DNA of 64,000 nt from Agarophyton chilense (GCA_030374765.1 JARGXX010000099.1:1426001-1490000), one strand, 5' to 3'. Positions 32,601 to 45,450 are shown, counted from the stretch's first letter. Notes: a model not told the origin generated them from the letters alone. Made by a program: numbers and translations.

Positions 32601-34079
32601 GTTACTACAGCTTTCGTTTACCTGGCCCGAACGTCAATATGTCGATTTCCGATCAGAAAAATACAGGCAGCAGGGTACTTACGAATCCAAACGGTCGAGA
32701 ACAAGGCCCTCGCATTGTGTTTTGTGCTAACGAACGCCAAACAGATTCGAAAAACGAATAAGAAGATTCTTCGAAGCACACCACCCTTCGGGAACAGAGC
32801 GCCTCCCACAACCCGACGGCCGAGGTCCAAAATCCGGCTCTGATGAGCTGACCCCGGTTTATTTGGTAGATGAATACCATTCGGATAATTTTGTCGTACT
32901 CTTAAAGAGCGCGATTTCCAAAGTTCGCCTTTCCGACGGTTTGCATTCTACTGTCACGTCCCTTCTCACGGGGGTACTTCACACCGGAGCGGAACCGACT
33001 CTCATTCGAAAATGACATCTCCCACAGCAATGGTAGTCCAAGCTAATTCTAAGTTCGGTTCCTAACCATTAAGGCACTTCGCGGAACCATATGGGTATTA
33101 CTGGCATTTTACCTATGCTTGTCCGAGTCTGTGACCTCCATGCTCAAGTACCGTTTCTAGAAACCCCCAATCTGTCCGCCAGCTGCATCCTTGGCACTTC
33201 CTTTCTAGAGCGATACTTTTTGGGAATCTTCCTCTCGAAACAGACGGTCCTCTTTCGTCACTTCCAACCAATTGACATCCTGTCATCCAATTCCTGTCCA
33301 CCCGTACCGGTTAATGAACGTACACCACAACCTGATACCTCTCGGAAGACTCCCGCGACCAAGTTGCGAGTCGCCCGCCAGGCCGTAATTCCACCGGTGT
33401 CGGAGGTCTGCGGTAGGGTCACCACAAAGACCTCTGGCCTTTCCTTCATTCGGTCTCATCACCGTACGGGTAGGCAAGAGCTTGCGCTCCTTCCCAACGG
33501 CGTTATGAAACACCGACCGGTTATTTCCTTTTAAGTTCAGGTTGCTAAGTTCTCTGACCAACCGCTTCGCCTTTTCACACGCTCCATTATCGGTTTTGCG
33601 CTTTCTTCTCCGATTGTGCTCATTTCACCCGAACGGTTTTCGTCCCAGTGCGCCAAGGCTAAGGAGGGGGGTACCAATTCCCCCAATTTCAAATCAGAAG
33701 ATACTGCTATAAATCAACCCAACGTAGACGGAACCAATACATAAGAATAGACATCTAAAGTCCAAGTGTCTCCGGACTATGAAACAGACCGAGAAAGGGT
33801 CATCAATCTGCTCCGACGGTTTTAGAACATGTGGAATGGGTATTTAGCTTGAGAGGGGCCAGCTAAACACCGCATCAAACTTGACCCAGGCACTAAGCAT
33901 ATATACCAGATGCCCTACCGTGTGGGACACTCGTGCCGTGAAAACAACGAACCGAAGTGGAAAAGCAACGACCGCCCATTCTACCTACTGCCACCCGGTG
34001 CTTCCATGCGTACTAGTGATACATTCACATACGACGCTCAACCGCTCTGTGCAATCCTGCTTTTAGGAACTATCTCACA
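29663..34079 (+). mobile_element. Ty3/gypsy LTR retrotransposon relic (LTR, gag, protease-like)
   Basis: Fossil. An LTR of about 380 bp lies at 29663-30044, ending GGAACTATCTAACA. A related LTR segment follows on the same strand at 33968-34079, ending GGAACTATCTCACA. Between them a gag-like part (31.1-32.3 kb) has a retrotransposon-gag helix pattern (FLQKFNTACNQNG; GPAHALVQYRIM). A protease-like tail lies near 33.1-33.3 kb (SCILGTSFLERYFLGIF). No reverse transcriptase or integrase is recognised. The element is broken with numerous breaks and the LTRs have diverged, so it is old. Confidence 0.75.
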
Positions 34080-34606
34080 GCTTTCTGCAGTGCTATACAC
34101 CTATGTATACATTATCGTTAATCACAAGATTTTCACATCACTTCGTCATTAGTCGGATCAGCCTCTCATTGATACTATGATACCAAATATTCTTTCATCT
34201 TCTGATATTTTAGGCATCTCTGAGCTAGAGAGCGACCGGGCTATTTGCGCAATTGATAATATCTTTTCCGCGTGTGACAGCACTCTGCAATGTTCAATAA
34301 TCGTTGAAAAGCCGAATGCAAGCGTGCAAGGGCTTTCAAACAAACAGCTCATCCTTTCTGCCTTAAAATTTCGTGAACCGTTTGCAGCAGAAGAAGAAAT
34401 TCTTTCTGCGAATGCGAGGTAGTATATACTGAAGTCATCCATTGATAAAGTTACACAAGCATTCCCAGAGAACACTTTGAATTCAGAGAACTTCTTCTTG
34501 CCGTAGACCAGTTTGACAGCTCATTATCCATTGTTTCAAAAAACACCGACGAAAAGAGCTTTCTTTTGGAGGCATCATCCTGAAAAGTGATGTTGCACCA
34601 GTAGTG
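34080..34606. other. Unidentified sequence between opposed LTR ends
   Basis: This 527-bp segment lies exactly between two inverted LTR ends. Both strands have open frames of 80-105 codons with no recognised product. Confidence 0.35.
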
Positions 34607-34973
34607 TGAGATAGTTCCTAAGAACAAGATTGTACCGAACGGTTGAGCGTCGTGTGGGAGTGTACCACACGTACGCACGGAAGCACCGGGTGGCGGTATG
34701 TAGAATGAGCTGTGGCTGCCACCAGAGACGATCAGGAACGTGCGGAGGGAAGGGACGGCTTGGAAACTTGTGGTAGAACAGTTTGGAGTTGTCGCTGATT
34801 TACGCAGACGATGAAAGCGATAGGCTAGGCGTTCTTACCGTTTATTGCCTGGCGGCCGAGCCCGGGTATTTAAGTACACCGGAGCTCAGGCCCTACTGTA
34901 AAGCCTACCCCATTCTGACGAAATGTTAAATAATGACTAAAGCTATCTCAGTGTTCATCCACGTATACCTGTG
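34607..34973 (-). repeat. LTR of the same gypsy family, inverted
   Basis: Reverse-complement match along its length to the LTR at 29663-30044. It shares CTTTACAGTAGGGCCTGAG, a GCACAGGTA.ACGT block and the GGAACTATCT end. It faces the fragment at 33968-34079 across about 527 bp. Confidence 0.8.
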
Positions 34974-35514
34974 CGGGATAAACCAAAAAGGTAGCAAGGG
35001 GTGTAAGATCTGAGGGTTCTAGGGGGCATGGGATGTGCTCGACCTAGGAAAAGGAGATTGAAGATACCTGTAAGGCGTGGCAGCGCCAGCCACTGTAGGG
35101 TGCAACAGGACGCCTGGCTCACTGAGAACACGTTGGTAAACGACGATGCACAGCGCTCCTTAGTCCAAAAAACCGTAAGGAAACTAGGCTTACCATTGTG
35201 GTCGACTGTAGAAACCAAAAGGGGTAAAAGTAGTCTAGTAGGTGCTTGTCTTTACAATAATGACATGGGTGGTCATGCTTGCTGAAAATATATCTCACCA
35301 GCCACCCGACCTGCGGTGGCAATCCTTGCCACGAGGCTACCAGGAGGTGCATTTGAGGTGCGCCTCCCTATCCACTTACTTTTATCAAAACAATACTAAA
35401 TTTGCGAAAAGCTAAGCTAATTGCTCAATAAACTACTGTAGTACACGGTGCATGCAGGCAACGATCCAAGTTAACCATGTGGCATAACTACTTCACCAAT
35501 GTAGTTCGCTATAT

Positions 35515-35785
35515 GGCAAAAGGCCAAAATATATGACGTCTGATATGTATGAAATAGATTTGATGTGGACCAATTAAAATTCTGGCCGCATTTCAGATAC
35601 CGTAGTATGTGCCGTGGCCCCCAACTCGGAGTGCGCTCTCTGAGATCGCATGGCACTCTTTGTGCGCATGCGTATCAGGCCAATCACATCGTCCAAATCG
35701 TCGTCTCTTCCTCCTCGTCCAATGCTCTAGCCGGCCGCAAATCGAGCCCCGTTTCCCTAAATCCCCTCGCGCCAAGTCCTCAGGA
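35515..35785 (+). repeat. MULE left terminal inverted repeat
   Basis: About 270 bp, matching the reverse complement of 41649-41910 with scattered differences. Confidence 0.82.
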
Positions 35786-36287
35786 TGTTAGTGAAGAAAA
35801 GAGCACGGCATTTGAACCTGAGATGCAAAGATGACTAGCAAGCTTTAGCAGTTCTTCCTCGGAGCGACAAATGCTTTCCTCTCCAGATGATTGAGCAGGA
35901 ATCTTTGCTTCCCAGCTCACCTCCATCCCGCCCATAATGGCTTTGATCGTATGGTCAGGCTTTTTGAGTGACAAAACAGATGCGCAGCTGTTATTAAGCA
36001 TCGACAGAAGCTCTCTCTTTGAACTTGGTATATTTGCAAAGACCTCGAGCTGATTCATACCTTTATTGTGTAGTTTACCTATGAGATACACTTTTTATTG
36101 TGTCTATTGCTCTCGCGTTCGCAGGTTTTATATCAGATTGAGAAGGTAGAGTCAGGGTCTAAGATTGAGAGCCATTAAAAACCGAAAGAGTTGATTGCAG
36201 CCCACCGATTCGTTGTTTCTTCCTAGAAAACCGCTTTGCGAAGCTCTTCTTGCGCTTCAAAGGCCTTATAGAGGACACAATTGGTGG

Positions 36288-39144
36288 TCAAATTTCTGAA
36301 AAGTCAATTTGACCACTTGATGTTGCATTGAAGTCATGCTTTGCCGCCGCATTCGTAAGAGTTGCAGGTTCTGCATTAGCTACAAGAGCTAGGGAAGGAA
36401 TAAAACGATCAGCAAGTATTGTATTCACTGTTGCTAATTGCCTATGCACTCTATGGAGTGCAATATTGCTCATGCCGGAAGCCAAACGATGTATCTGGTC
36501 GTACATTGTCTCACCGTCGGAGTATTGGCCGTAGTTGCGAAGCTCCAAATCCGAATTGGCTGTTACGAGGTCATTCAATTCCCCTCCTGCGTCCTCCGCG
36601 CCTTCTACGGCTATCAGCTTGGAATTCAAAGCATTTACATCAATCACACCTGTTGTTTTACGAATGGTGGACACTCTCCAAATGTTCCAGTCATCCGAGG
36701 TTTGCTTCCAGTATGCGTCAAACAGTTTGTTCAGTCCAATGTAATCTGATAGTAAAACTTTGAACGGTAGCTGGCGGAGAACTTTTTCGCCGTACACCAT
36801 TGCCCATCGAACAATAAGACGGCATGGAAAACCCATTGTGATGTTCTTTCTACAGCTGCAGCGCACTTCGCGATTTGTTTTGGCTTCTGTGCCAGTTCCG
36901 TGTACTCTACCGGCAAACAGCACAGTTATAGGTAGAGTGGAGTGTTCAGTAGGATTGGAATTTGATAAAAAGGCAGGACGTGTCTTGGAAAGTGTTTTAG
37001 AGGCTGCGACATACGATTTTCTCCACATTAGCTCAAATTTGGCGACACGTCCGACAAAGCTCTCACCTTTTTCGAGCTCAAGCCATTCTACAACCTCGAT
37101 ATCTACTGTACTTGCGCTTAACACTGCGTAAGTTTTTGAGGGAACTATATTGAGCTCCTTAAACTTAAGAAGCGCGTAGCTTGTGTACTCATTGATCATG
37201 AAGTTCAGAACTGGACGCGGAATAGGGAGCTCTGTGTCTCGGATAGATCGATGAAGTGAGCTGACTAAGGGATTTGATATGTGAGGATTGCCTTTCAACT
37301 GTCCTTTTTCTCGTAAGCCGATGCATTTCGTAAGGGATCTAACAGAAAGGCACATTCTTCGATAAAATGTATGGCCTATATCCAGAATTCGATGCCTCTG
37401 TGAAGCCTGTGCTTTGAAAAAGATACCTCTTTGGTACAGCTGCGTCTTTGAAACAAACCGCTAGTATTTGTGGTTTCAAGTGGTAGAGTTATTCGAACCA
37501 GAGCGAAGGGCTACGTTCCAAACCATAGAAGTACCGTTGTTCGTACGCCAGTCTTCTAAACATAAAACTTGATACACTTCTCGACCTTCTGAGGTTGAAG
37601 AGGTCTCGGGACATGTCATCGCACCATGTGCTCCTTGCAACCTTCCCAGACCACGAAGTAACATTCTTCATCTGGTTTCGATTCAGATGCCACTCATCAA
37701 GAGCAATAAAAGATCTATCGAAGACCTTTTCGGTCGCGTCAATGCACGGCACGCTCTGGTCCATAGTTATTATTGCCAGAGAGAACAGAATAATAGACTT
37801 GAAACGAGAAAGTACCTGAACGAAATCTTCTTCTCTGTTTTTGGCAATGAAACCCATGAAGAACGTTAGAGTAAAGCTATCGTTTGATCTCCCATTGGTT
37901 TTGAATAAGGGATATCCGAAAAGAGTCGGTGCTGCCTTACAATCCACAGAAATGCCTGGAACAGTTCCACACTTCTCGTAGTCATTCAACCACTTTCTGA
38001 AGGTTAAGCACGCGGAAATCAATCTCCGGGAGGGGTCGCAGTTGAGGAAGAACTTGTTGGCTGCGTCTTCTTTGATTATGGCTACAAGGGCTTCGCAGAG
38101 TCTCATGCATTCCAGATCCTTTGGATTGCTCAATGAACCTGCAGATCCGAGTTGCTACCCAGCCGATACAGAATTAATTTCTTTCTTATACTTGTCCTCC
38201 AAGTATCGTTACGTCTCTTGGAAGGATATTCCACAAGTGTTAGACATGTGAAGGGCTTTGGTGCACATCTTGGGGGCCAGACGCTTCACCTTGCAGCTTT
38301 CTGCAGAATTGTGATTATTTCTAGCCCCCGTAAAATCCCCATCGTAGGATCTACATGCTCTGTCTTCGTCTGAACCAACTGCCGTAATAGTGAGAGAGAA
38401 ATTGCATCTCTCATGTTGCTTCTAATTGTATCTCTCGCACTTAAGGTTCCCCTTGTGGAGTACACGACGGTCGACAGCGACTGCATTTGCTTTGCTCTGC
38501 TTCCTGTCACCTACGCGGATCGATGTACTCGTGAATAGATAGTATCCCATAAAATCCAAAATGTGCTGCACTTCTTTCATGACATCATGACCGGGCACAT
38601 CGGAGGATAGACTTTGAAAATAAGCAATGAACTCCACCTTCAAGCATTGTTCAATGTGCTCCTTGTCACCTTTGACCTCATCATTCTTACCACTGGGCGA
38701 AATATGCTTCTCTACTTCTCCATCTCTGACGTGGACGTCAAAATCATCAAGGAATTCAATGTCGTCATCGTCGTTCAATGGTTCTTTCATGTAGAAAATA
38801 TCTGGAGGAATTTTTTCTTCTCCATCTAAGAACGGAAAACGATCGATCAGGTCCGATGTTCTATAATCAAGCTGTAGTCCAATGTCATCCTCTATCGTTT
38901 CCATGCTATTCGTGGTCTTCACTACCTCATCTGCCTCTGATGCCAGCATTTTGTTCGGTGTTGTCTTTGTACCATAGTCAGGGTTTGAGCTAGAACAGAA
39001 GGAAGAATCTTCTACACAGTGCTTCTTAGGTTTCCTGTTGGGATTCGGTATCCCAGGGGCTTCAGTTTCAGACACTGGGGCTTCTAGATCACTCACGTCT
39101 CCTAAGTCATTAACAATTACGCCTCGTAAGTCTTTATTACTCAC
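36288..39144 (-). pseudogene. MULE transposase, broken
   Basis: 38133-37489 carries the MULE DDE core: a DCKAAPTLFGYPLF strand with the first Asp, FMGFIAKNREEDFVQVLSRF, IITMDQS with the second Asp, and FIALDEWHLNRNQ in place of the usual C-x-W-H-L. 37355-36288 holds the C-terminal part with a SWIM-type zinc-binding motif (RCSCRKNITMGFPCR), where the last ligand His is replaced. 39144-38422 is an acidic N-terminal part in the same frame as the core. At least one stop or shift separates the N-terminal part from the core, and one frameshift separates the core from the SWIM region (37489/37355). A further minus-strand piece at 36091-35780 may be a second ORF. Confidence 0.75.
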
Positions 39145-41648
39145 GTCTCTTACGTCATTAGATGACTATATCATATTAACGACGTCTTATACGGTTTTTG
39201 CCCTGTTTTGTATCCCATCTACGTCTCCAAAACGCAGGCAAGCAATAGCGTTCTTCAAGATCTCTTCGGGAGTTTAAACCAGGTCAGCGTGGCGAAGAGA
39301 AGGGCTGATAGTCGTTCTATTTGGCGTTGAAAACATGAAAGGATTGACTTTAAGTTGCGGAGCAACTGAAGCGTTTCTCCTGAACACCTCTTCCATTACC
39401 TTGCAACCCAGAACATTGAATGTGGAACCATCTTGTTTGTTAGTAAACAGCTTCGGTTTTAACAGTTCCCAATCTATTGCTCTCCGCCTCCCTCCGCTAC
39501 GATCCCCCTCCTTCCAATTCAGACAGCTAGGCGTCATTTAGCTATGAAGAGCTTCACATCGCTCCTTAATGACATCAGCAGTTTACTCAAAGGGTGTGTG
39601 GTAGTGTCATAGGTCAGCATGAACATGCCATTTCAGACTTTCTCTTCCGAAGCTGAAAATAATGCTTGAAGGACACCGAGTCGGTGCTGAACCCTTCACA
39701 CACCGAAGTCTCTCATTGAAGGTACGATCGTTCTCCTTCATCTTTCTTATCACAATTCGAAAGTGGTGCATGACATAGAGGAACCGATGAGTAGATGCTG
39801 TCGAGGATATGAAAGCAATCATATCTTCCACCTCGCATGAGAACCTTATCCCAGGATCACGGGGAGCCTTCTCTCCTACTCGTAATCCCACGGAAGGAGT
39901 CCTCTCGTGATCTCAATTACGGTTTTCGTCGAGAGAGTGTACTTCTCGAGTAGATACTCTTTCTACCACTTGATCAATGACGTGATAAATGACTGAATGC
40001 GCAACCTCAGTACTATTGAGAAACTCCACTCTGCGAGTAGAACTTTTTGGCGGCGGAGGAGATAGGCATGAAGTCAAAACCTCAACCTTGCTTCGAACCA
40101 TCGTCTATTTGACATTGCAACGACCTTTTTCTTTCAATTCCCTCCATCCTTCTCACTATGAAATACCTCAGCTGCTCACCATCTGATTTGAATCCGGCAT
40201 TCACCATGCCGGACGGATTTTCTTCCTACACCAACTTCGCTACGTTGACTAATTCATCGTTTCCAAGGATAGTACGTACAGGGTTGTCGCCATATCTGGA
40301 TGGTGCTTCTTGCCAGGGATATCCGGTCTCTTTCCTTTTCATGGCAAATCACCCCGTTCCATAACAGGACTGTGAATCTTCTTCAAGCGGCGCTTCCCCT
40401 GCTCCCGAGTGTGATAAATGTGAGAGCGATGATGCAAGCGAGACTGTTGAAGCATACTCTCGGGTACTCGTTTCCCTTCGTAGAATTTGTAAACTATAAG
40501 AATATGAACTACATGACTCCTGATTTCCATCCATGTGTACTGTTACGATAACGTATCACTAGTAAACTCCGAAAAACCCCTACCAGGGGCACATTATCGA
40601 CCTGCAGCAAACTCAACCGCCGCATATATGGCATAACACCTGCAGCTCGTTCCATTCTCCTACCCAGAGTATTTCTTTACATCAAAAATATAATTCTTCT
40701 TTAAGAGAACCGCAAAACGCTTGCTATTCATATCACTATACTAAAACGATCGTTTTAAAAGCATCAATACTTTCTGCGAATATTTCCAGCGTAGAAATTT
40801 GCCAAAGATAATTTTGAGCTTCTTTTTTCTGTTGAAGCTACTTCCATGCGACTTCTTTCCAACCAGAACCTCCCAATGCTGATTCAAAAAATTGAAAGTG
40901 GCAAAGAAAACATGGATTGAACAATCAGAGCCCGTAGTATTTCTGAAAAAGGATTCAGAAAGCGGCTGCAGAATTTTTTCTACTATTTAATACTTATCCA
41001 TGCTTTCCGCGTCTATTATGTCCGTATAGCTAGTAAGAGATGTTCTAGTGTCGCACGCACAAAAAACGTCTAGCTTCGGATTCATTTCTATGAGGGACAA
41101 GGTTATCAGATAACTGCACAGATAAGCCTTCTTCTTCGAACTATGAAAGAAGGATACATGATTGATTTTAAGTTCTTGCGCATCTATGATTTCATAGACC
41201 TGTCGGTTAGCTACTGAAAATCGCATCTTGAACGTGGGTACCTGGTTTTTACCGTGCATTTGAATGTTTTGGTGGAAATCAGTGCACATTATGAACAACT
41301 ATTTGATTTATTTATCCTACATACAGATATATTCAAAAACGTTATCTACATGGAAAACAATGTGGGCGTTAGCACAATAAATATGTCGGAAAAATATCTT
41401 TTTTATATCTATTTTCGTTTTTCTGCATTTAAGAGCAATATAAAGATACACAGGGGTTCAAAAAAACGATATGAGAGGGATAAAAGGGGATGAAAGAATG
41501 GAAAAAATCAATATGATTCAAAATGTGAGATTGGGACGGGGAATAAAATGTTGAAGAGCATCAGTTTATTTGTCGCAAAAAGTAGCGCCATTGTTTTGAA
41601 ATGAATCTGGAAAATCGACTCCGGAAGTTGGACTCCATCGACCTTGTG

Positions 41649-41910
41649 AAGACTTGGCGCGAGGTGATTTGGGGAAAGAAGGCCCGAGTTGCGGCCTGTA
41701 GATTGAACGAGGAGGGAGAGAAAAAGATAAGGACGATGTGATTGGCCTGATACGCATATATGCAAAGAGTGTCATGCGAGCTCAGAGAGCGCACTCCGTG
41801 TTGAGGGCCACGGCGCATTGTACGGTATCTGAAATGCGGCCAGAATTTTAATTGGTTCACATCCAATCTTTTTTATACATACCAGATGTCGTGTGTTTTG
41901 GCCTTTTGCC
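41649..41910 (-). repeat. MULE right terminal inverted repeat
   Basis: Partner of 35515-35785. The outermost bases read ...GGCCTTTTGCC. Confidence 0.82.
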
Positions 41911-41933
41911 CTCACTCTACTACAACCCGTACT

Positions 41934-42120
41934 GTTGTTACGTCTTCAGTTCCGCGACGGGGCGTTCTTTCTCATCCTATCGTCCGCGCGTCCCTCCCAC
42001 GACATCTCCGTCCGGAGAGGCGACAGCCCCACATGAGTGCGTGGCCGTCAACAATTTTGTACACACCGCGATCCGTCAGGTATGCCATTTTTGCTCATCC
42101 GCGCAGTTCTGCCACTATAC
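41934..42120 (-). repeat. Dispersed 190-bp repeat, copy 2
   Basis: Inverted relative to 29480-29667; starts 24 bp beyond the MULE end. Confidence 0.75.
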
Positions 42121-43099
42121 TACAAAAGCTATGAATGCATTAGATGCTACGTATATATGAGCAGTGTGATTTGAACGGTTATGGTCATATCTGACCGGTC
42201 AAATCAGGCATCTAACCGTTACAAAAATTTTTGTTGGCCAGCAGATTAAAAAAGTAGTTACGAAGACCAACAGCAAGCAGAAGTAAAACAGAACAACCGA
42301 ACAGACTGCCCGGAGATGTGTGAAGAACCGATTCGTGAGTGAGCGAGGGTAGATGCAGATTGCCGCCACAACGAAGCGTCGAAGGTCAGCGACGTAATCC
42401 GAGGCACACTGGGAATCCCCCAAATAAATATTTTTCTGCGAAATACTATATTTCCGCCGATATTTATTGTCAAGTTTGGCCTACCGCGTCACAATCAAAA
42501 GATGGCGCTCAGTACTATCACATTCGGTACCCGTTCCTTGGAAAAATAATTCGCTCAAATGAACACCCCCGTTCACAAGCAAGGAAAAAAGGAGCTCAAA
42601 ACATGTTTTACCCCGTATAGGGGCAACCAAATATCCTCGTAGCTTTCTAGGTTGGTCCCGTTCTCAAGAAAGGGAGCAAGATTTCGACGAGAACACTCTT
42701 GGTACACTAGGGCGGAAGAAAAGGGCCTCTTCGCAAAATTTTTCCGTGCAGATACCTAGCGTCGCAGACTGCAACTCGCAGCATTGAATTGTCAGCCAAT
42801 GAATTTCGAAATCTTCCACGCTAAGTGTTGCAGCAAGCGTCAGACATTGGTGTTGCACACTTCCTACTGACGAGCCAGATTCCCAGTCGCTCCAGAACAA
42901 ATATACATACAGTGCTGAAGTAACAAACCCATTGCCCGTGACAACGAGTGACGAGAATACAGATACATATATGACTTGTAAGCACTGTCCTGTTTTCGAG
43001 CAAAACTATTGCAATGAAGACGATCTTTTATTGCATATCTGTACATACAAATTATAAGGTGGTTGCGTATATCAGGTCGAACTTTGCTCAACGTGTGCA
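42121..43099. other. Noncoding region downstream of the WD40 gene
   Basis: No gene or repeat is recognised. It presumably includes the 3' end of the minus-strand WD40 transcript. Confidence 0.4.
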
Positions 43100-44944
43100 T
43101 CAAAGTACCAAGTCATTAACCAGCGATGTATTCCTTCGTTCGTATTCTAACAGGCTCGAGTAAGTGCGGTCACTGACTGCAATGAACAGTCCCTCAGAGC
43201 AAGGAGTAAGTGCAATGCCTGCAATTTCTCCAAACAGGTCAATCTCCTGACATGTGTCAAACTCGCCTCTGTTCACATCAAATATGTGCACATAATCTCG
43301 CGCTTCTGCCATGAACATAAACTGTCCGCACGAGGAAAAACGAAGCGAGCGAACTGCGCCGAGACGGGCACCAAGAACGCTGAGAGACTGTGACATGTAG
43401 CGTACATCCCACACACGACATGTTTGGTCCTGTGAGCCAGTGGCAAGCAGTCTGCCGCTTGGATGCCACGCAGTTGCAAACGAAAAGTCTTCGTGTCCAT
43501 GCAACTGGGTGATTCGTTCCCCAGAGTCGCCGTCAATTACCTGGACGGGTTTATCATCACCTGCAACAGCCACCATCTTCCCGAACGGGCGTCGGGTGGC
43601 ATGGTTGACGGGCTTTTGGAAGCGGAACGCAGACTTGCGTTGAAAAGAATTGATGTCAAAGGTTCTTACGAAACAGTCGTTATTACTAGCAATGACAGTA
43701 TCGTTATGGATGTCGATGGCATTCGTGATCGCATTGTCGTCATAAGTAATCCTGTTGTTGTGAATGATGGTGCCATTCTTAACATTTTTGGCAATCACTT
43801 CTCCATAGAAACCGCCCGCAATGACCAAGTCGTCCTTGGCAGTAAGTGTAGAGATCTGCACCAACATGCCGAGGCCGTCAGGTCCTGAAATGGTGGAGCC
43901 ACTAAGATCAAGCACCTTTGACTTGCGCTTGGCACAGGCATCCCAGTGAACAATGACGCCCTCATGCATGACAAACACGTCATGCTTGCTAGTAGCCCAC
44001 GCAAGGTTTCGCAGCTGAAAATGAATAATGTTGCACTTAACCTTTCTGGTATTCCTATAAAAGTCGTAGAATCGTGCATCCTTCCTCGGTTCCTTGACCA
44101 ACCCATCGGGGCTTTCCAAGACAAAGCGACCTGGATTTTCGCGCAGGCGCGTAGCGCGGTAGTCATCCCTGGTGAATTGTAGCGTATCCCAAGGAATGCC
44201 CTGTACATCGACACCTTGGGCGGCATGCTCAGCAGTGATATCACCGGCAGAAATGCCATAAGGGTTAAAATCGCCGAGGTTGAACTGAGTAGGGCTGGTC
44301 TTCACGCGAGACTTTGAAGCAGCAGCGCAACCACGACAATCAGCGGAACGGTGACAACAGTCGTCATCCAAGCCATCAAGGTCATTATCGTCATCCGACG
44401 GCACCGAATCTTCATCATCAGATGAGGCCAACGCACAGTGGGTTCCGTCGGCGCGATGCGGCGAGGAAAACGGATGTGCGATGGAAGCGGAATGCAAAGC
44501 AGCATGGCAAGTACAGACGTTTTGGACAGCACGGCGTGACCTTCTCCTAGTGGTGAGCGGTGGTGTGGCGGCGCGACGCGCGGCGACAAGCGCGCCAACC
44601 GGAGACTGCAGGCCATTGCATGCAGCGTAGCACTGCGAACGCGGGGCGTGAACGCCAGGTGTGGCGCAGTGCAGCTCACCCATGGCGCCGCAAGGGGCGC
44701 ACGCAGAGAGATCAGGGACGGCAGAATGAGCCAGCTCACAAGCGGCGTTTTCGTAGGCCGCCCAACGGAAGTAGTCGAAGGAGTTGTGGTCGCCAGGGCG
44801 GGGCAGAGCCGGAGGGGCGGGAAGCGCGCGCTCAGTGAGCGCCGGCGCACTGGGCAAGTGGACGACATCCGGAAAGACGGCACACGGTGGGTGAAGCCTG
44901 GATTTGGGGACTCGGAAGACGCGGCGCGGCGGAGGGGCATCCAT
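43100..44944 (-). CDS. WD40-repeat protein (fungal C2A9.03 / plant transducin-like family)
   Basis: Intact single-exon ORF of 614 residues from ATG 44944. Residues 1-210 are low-complexity, rich in Ala, Pro, Arg and Cys, with an acidic DDDNDLDGLDDD run. The conserved part begins with DYRATRLRENPGRF and IIHFQLRNLAWA, a stretch typical of the uncharacterised eukaryotic family that includes the fission yeast protein C2A9.03. WD repeats follow, the clearest being HGHEDFSFATAWHPSGRLLATGSQD with CRVWDVR (GH...WD). Such propellers are protein-interaction scaffolds; no catalytic role is known to me. The upstream neighbour on the same strand ends 506 bp away. The N-terminal extension is unusually long and could be mis-started, as it lacks conserved sequence. 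Confidence 0.85.
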   Translation of the reverse strand: MDAPPPRRVFRVPKSRLHPPCAVFPDVVHLPSAPALTERALPAPPALPRPGDHNSFDYFRWAAYENAACELAHSAVPDLSACAPCGAMGELHCATPGVHAPRSQCYAACNGLQSPVGALVAARRAATPPLTTRRRSRRAVQNVCTCHAALHSASIAHPFSSPHRADGTHCALASSDDEDSVPSDDDNDLDGLDDDCCHRSADCRGCAAASKSRVKTSPTQFNLGDFNPYGISAGDITAEHAAQGVDVQGIPWDTLQFTRDDYRATRLRENPGRFVLESPDGLVKEPRKDARFYDFYRNTRKVKCNIIHFQLRNLAWATSKHDVFVMHEGVIVHWDACAKRKSKVLDLSGSTISGPDGLGMLVQISTLTAKDDLVIAGGFYGEVIAKNVKNGTIIHNNRITYDDNAITNAIDIHNDTVIASNNDCFVRTFDINSFQRKSAFRFQKPVNHATRRPFGKMVAVAGDDKPVQVIDGDSGERITQLHGHEDFSFATAWHPSGRLLATGSQDQTCRVWDVRYMSQSLSVLGARLGAVRSLRFSSCGQFMFMAEARDYVHIFDVNRGEFDTCQEIDLFGEIAGIALTPCSEGLFIAVSDRTYSSLLEYERRNTSLVNDLVL

Positions 44945-45350
44945 GACTGCGAGAAAAGAAAGGAAAGAAACGGCGAAGAGGCAGGGAGGGGAGGGAGGGG
45001 GAGGAAGGGCGGGCGAAGAAGGGCGACAAGGAAATGAGGGGAGGAAAGGAGGGGAAGAAGGCGGGGAAGGAAAGCGAGGTGAAGGGAAGGGGGGGGTGGG
45101 GGATAGGGGCGCGAAGGGTGGTGGAAAAGGGTAGGGGGAGGAGCGGAATGGAGCGGCTCAAAGGGGCGGGACACAAACAGCGCTCTGCGCGAGGCAAACC
45201 AGCAGACGGCAGGCAGCAGCGTGGAGAGTCGAGCGCACACGCACGAGCTGTACTAAATTGCAACGCACAGCGTGCACAGCGCGCACGCAGCTGGTACGTT
45301 GCACTGCACATATGCGGCAGCCACGCAGACGCGACAGCCACGCGCGCGCG

Positions 45351-45394
45351 TCCGCCGTGTCTCCGCCGTGTCTCCGCCGTGTCTCCGCCGTGCG
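45351..45394. repeat. 11-bp tandem repeat (TCCGCCGTGTC)x4
   Basis: Four near-perfect copies lie between the phosphoribosyltransferase stop and the WD40 start, in a CpG-rich segment that may hold the WD40 promoter. Confidence 0.85.
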
Positions 45395-45450
45395 TGCCGC
45401 GACGTTTCGTTACATACGCCGTTTTTGTTTCGCCGCTCCCCCTTCCGCGC

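Larger units (their letters stand above)
35515..41910 (-). mobile_element. MULE (Mutator-like) DNA transposon, decayed, about 6.4 kb
   Basis: Terminal inverted repeats of about 265 bp (35515-35785 and 41649-41910) begin GGCAAAAGGCC and share GGCCGCATTTCAGATACCGTA and CTCGCGCCAAGTC blocks. The 9 bases outside are TTCGCTATA on the left and CTCACTCTA on the right, matching at 6 of 9 positions, consistent with an old 9-bp duplication. Minus-strand MULE transposase remains fill 39144-36288. The left repeat is about 270 bp and the right about 262 bp. Confidence 0.82.

Noticed and set aside
44302-45341. Minus-strand ORFs overlapping the WD40 N-terminus
   Set aside because: GC-rich alternative frames with Pro/Ser/Arg-rich products and no motif.
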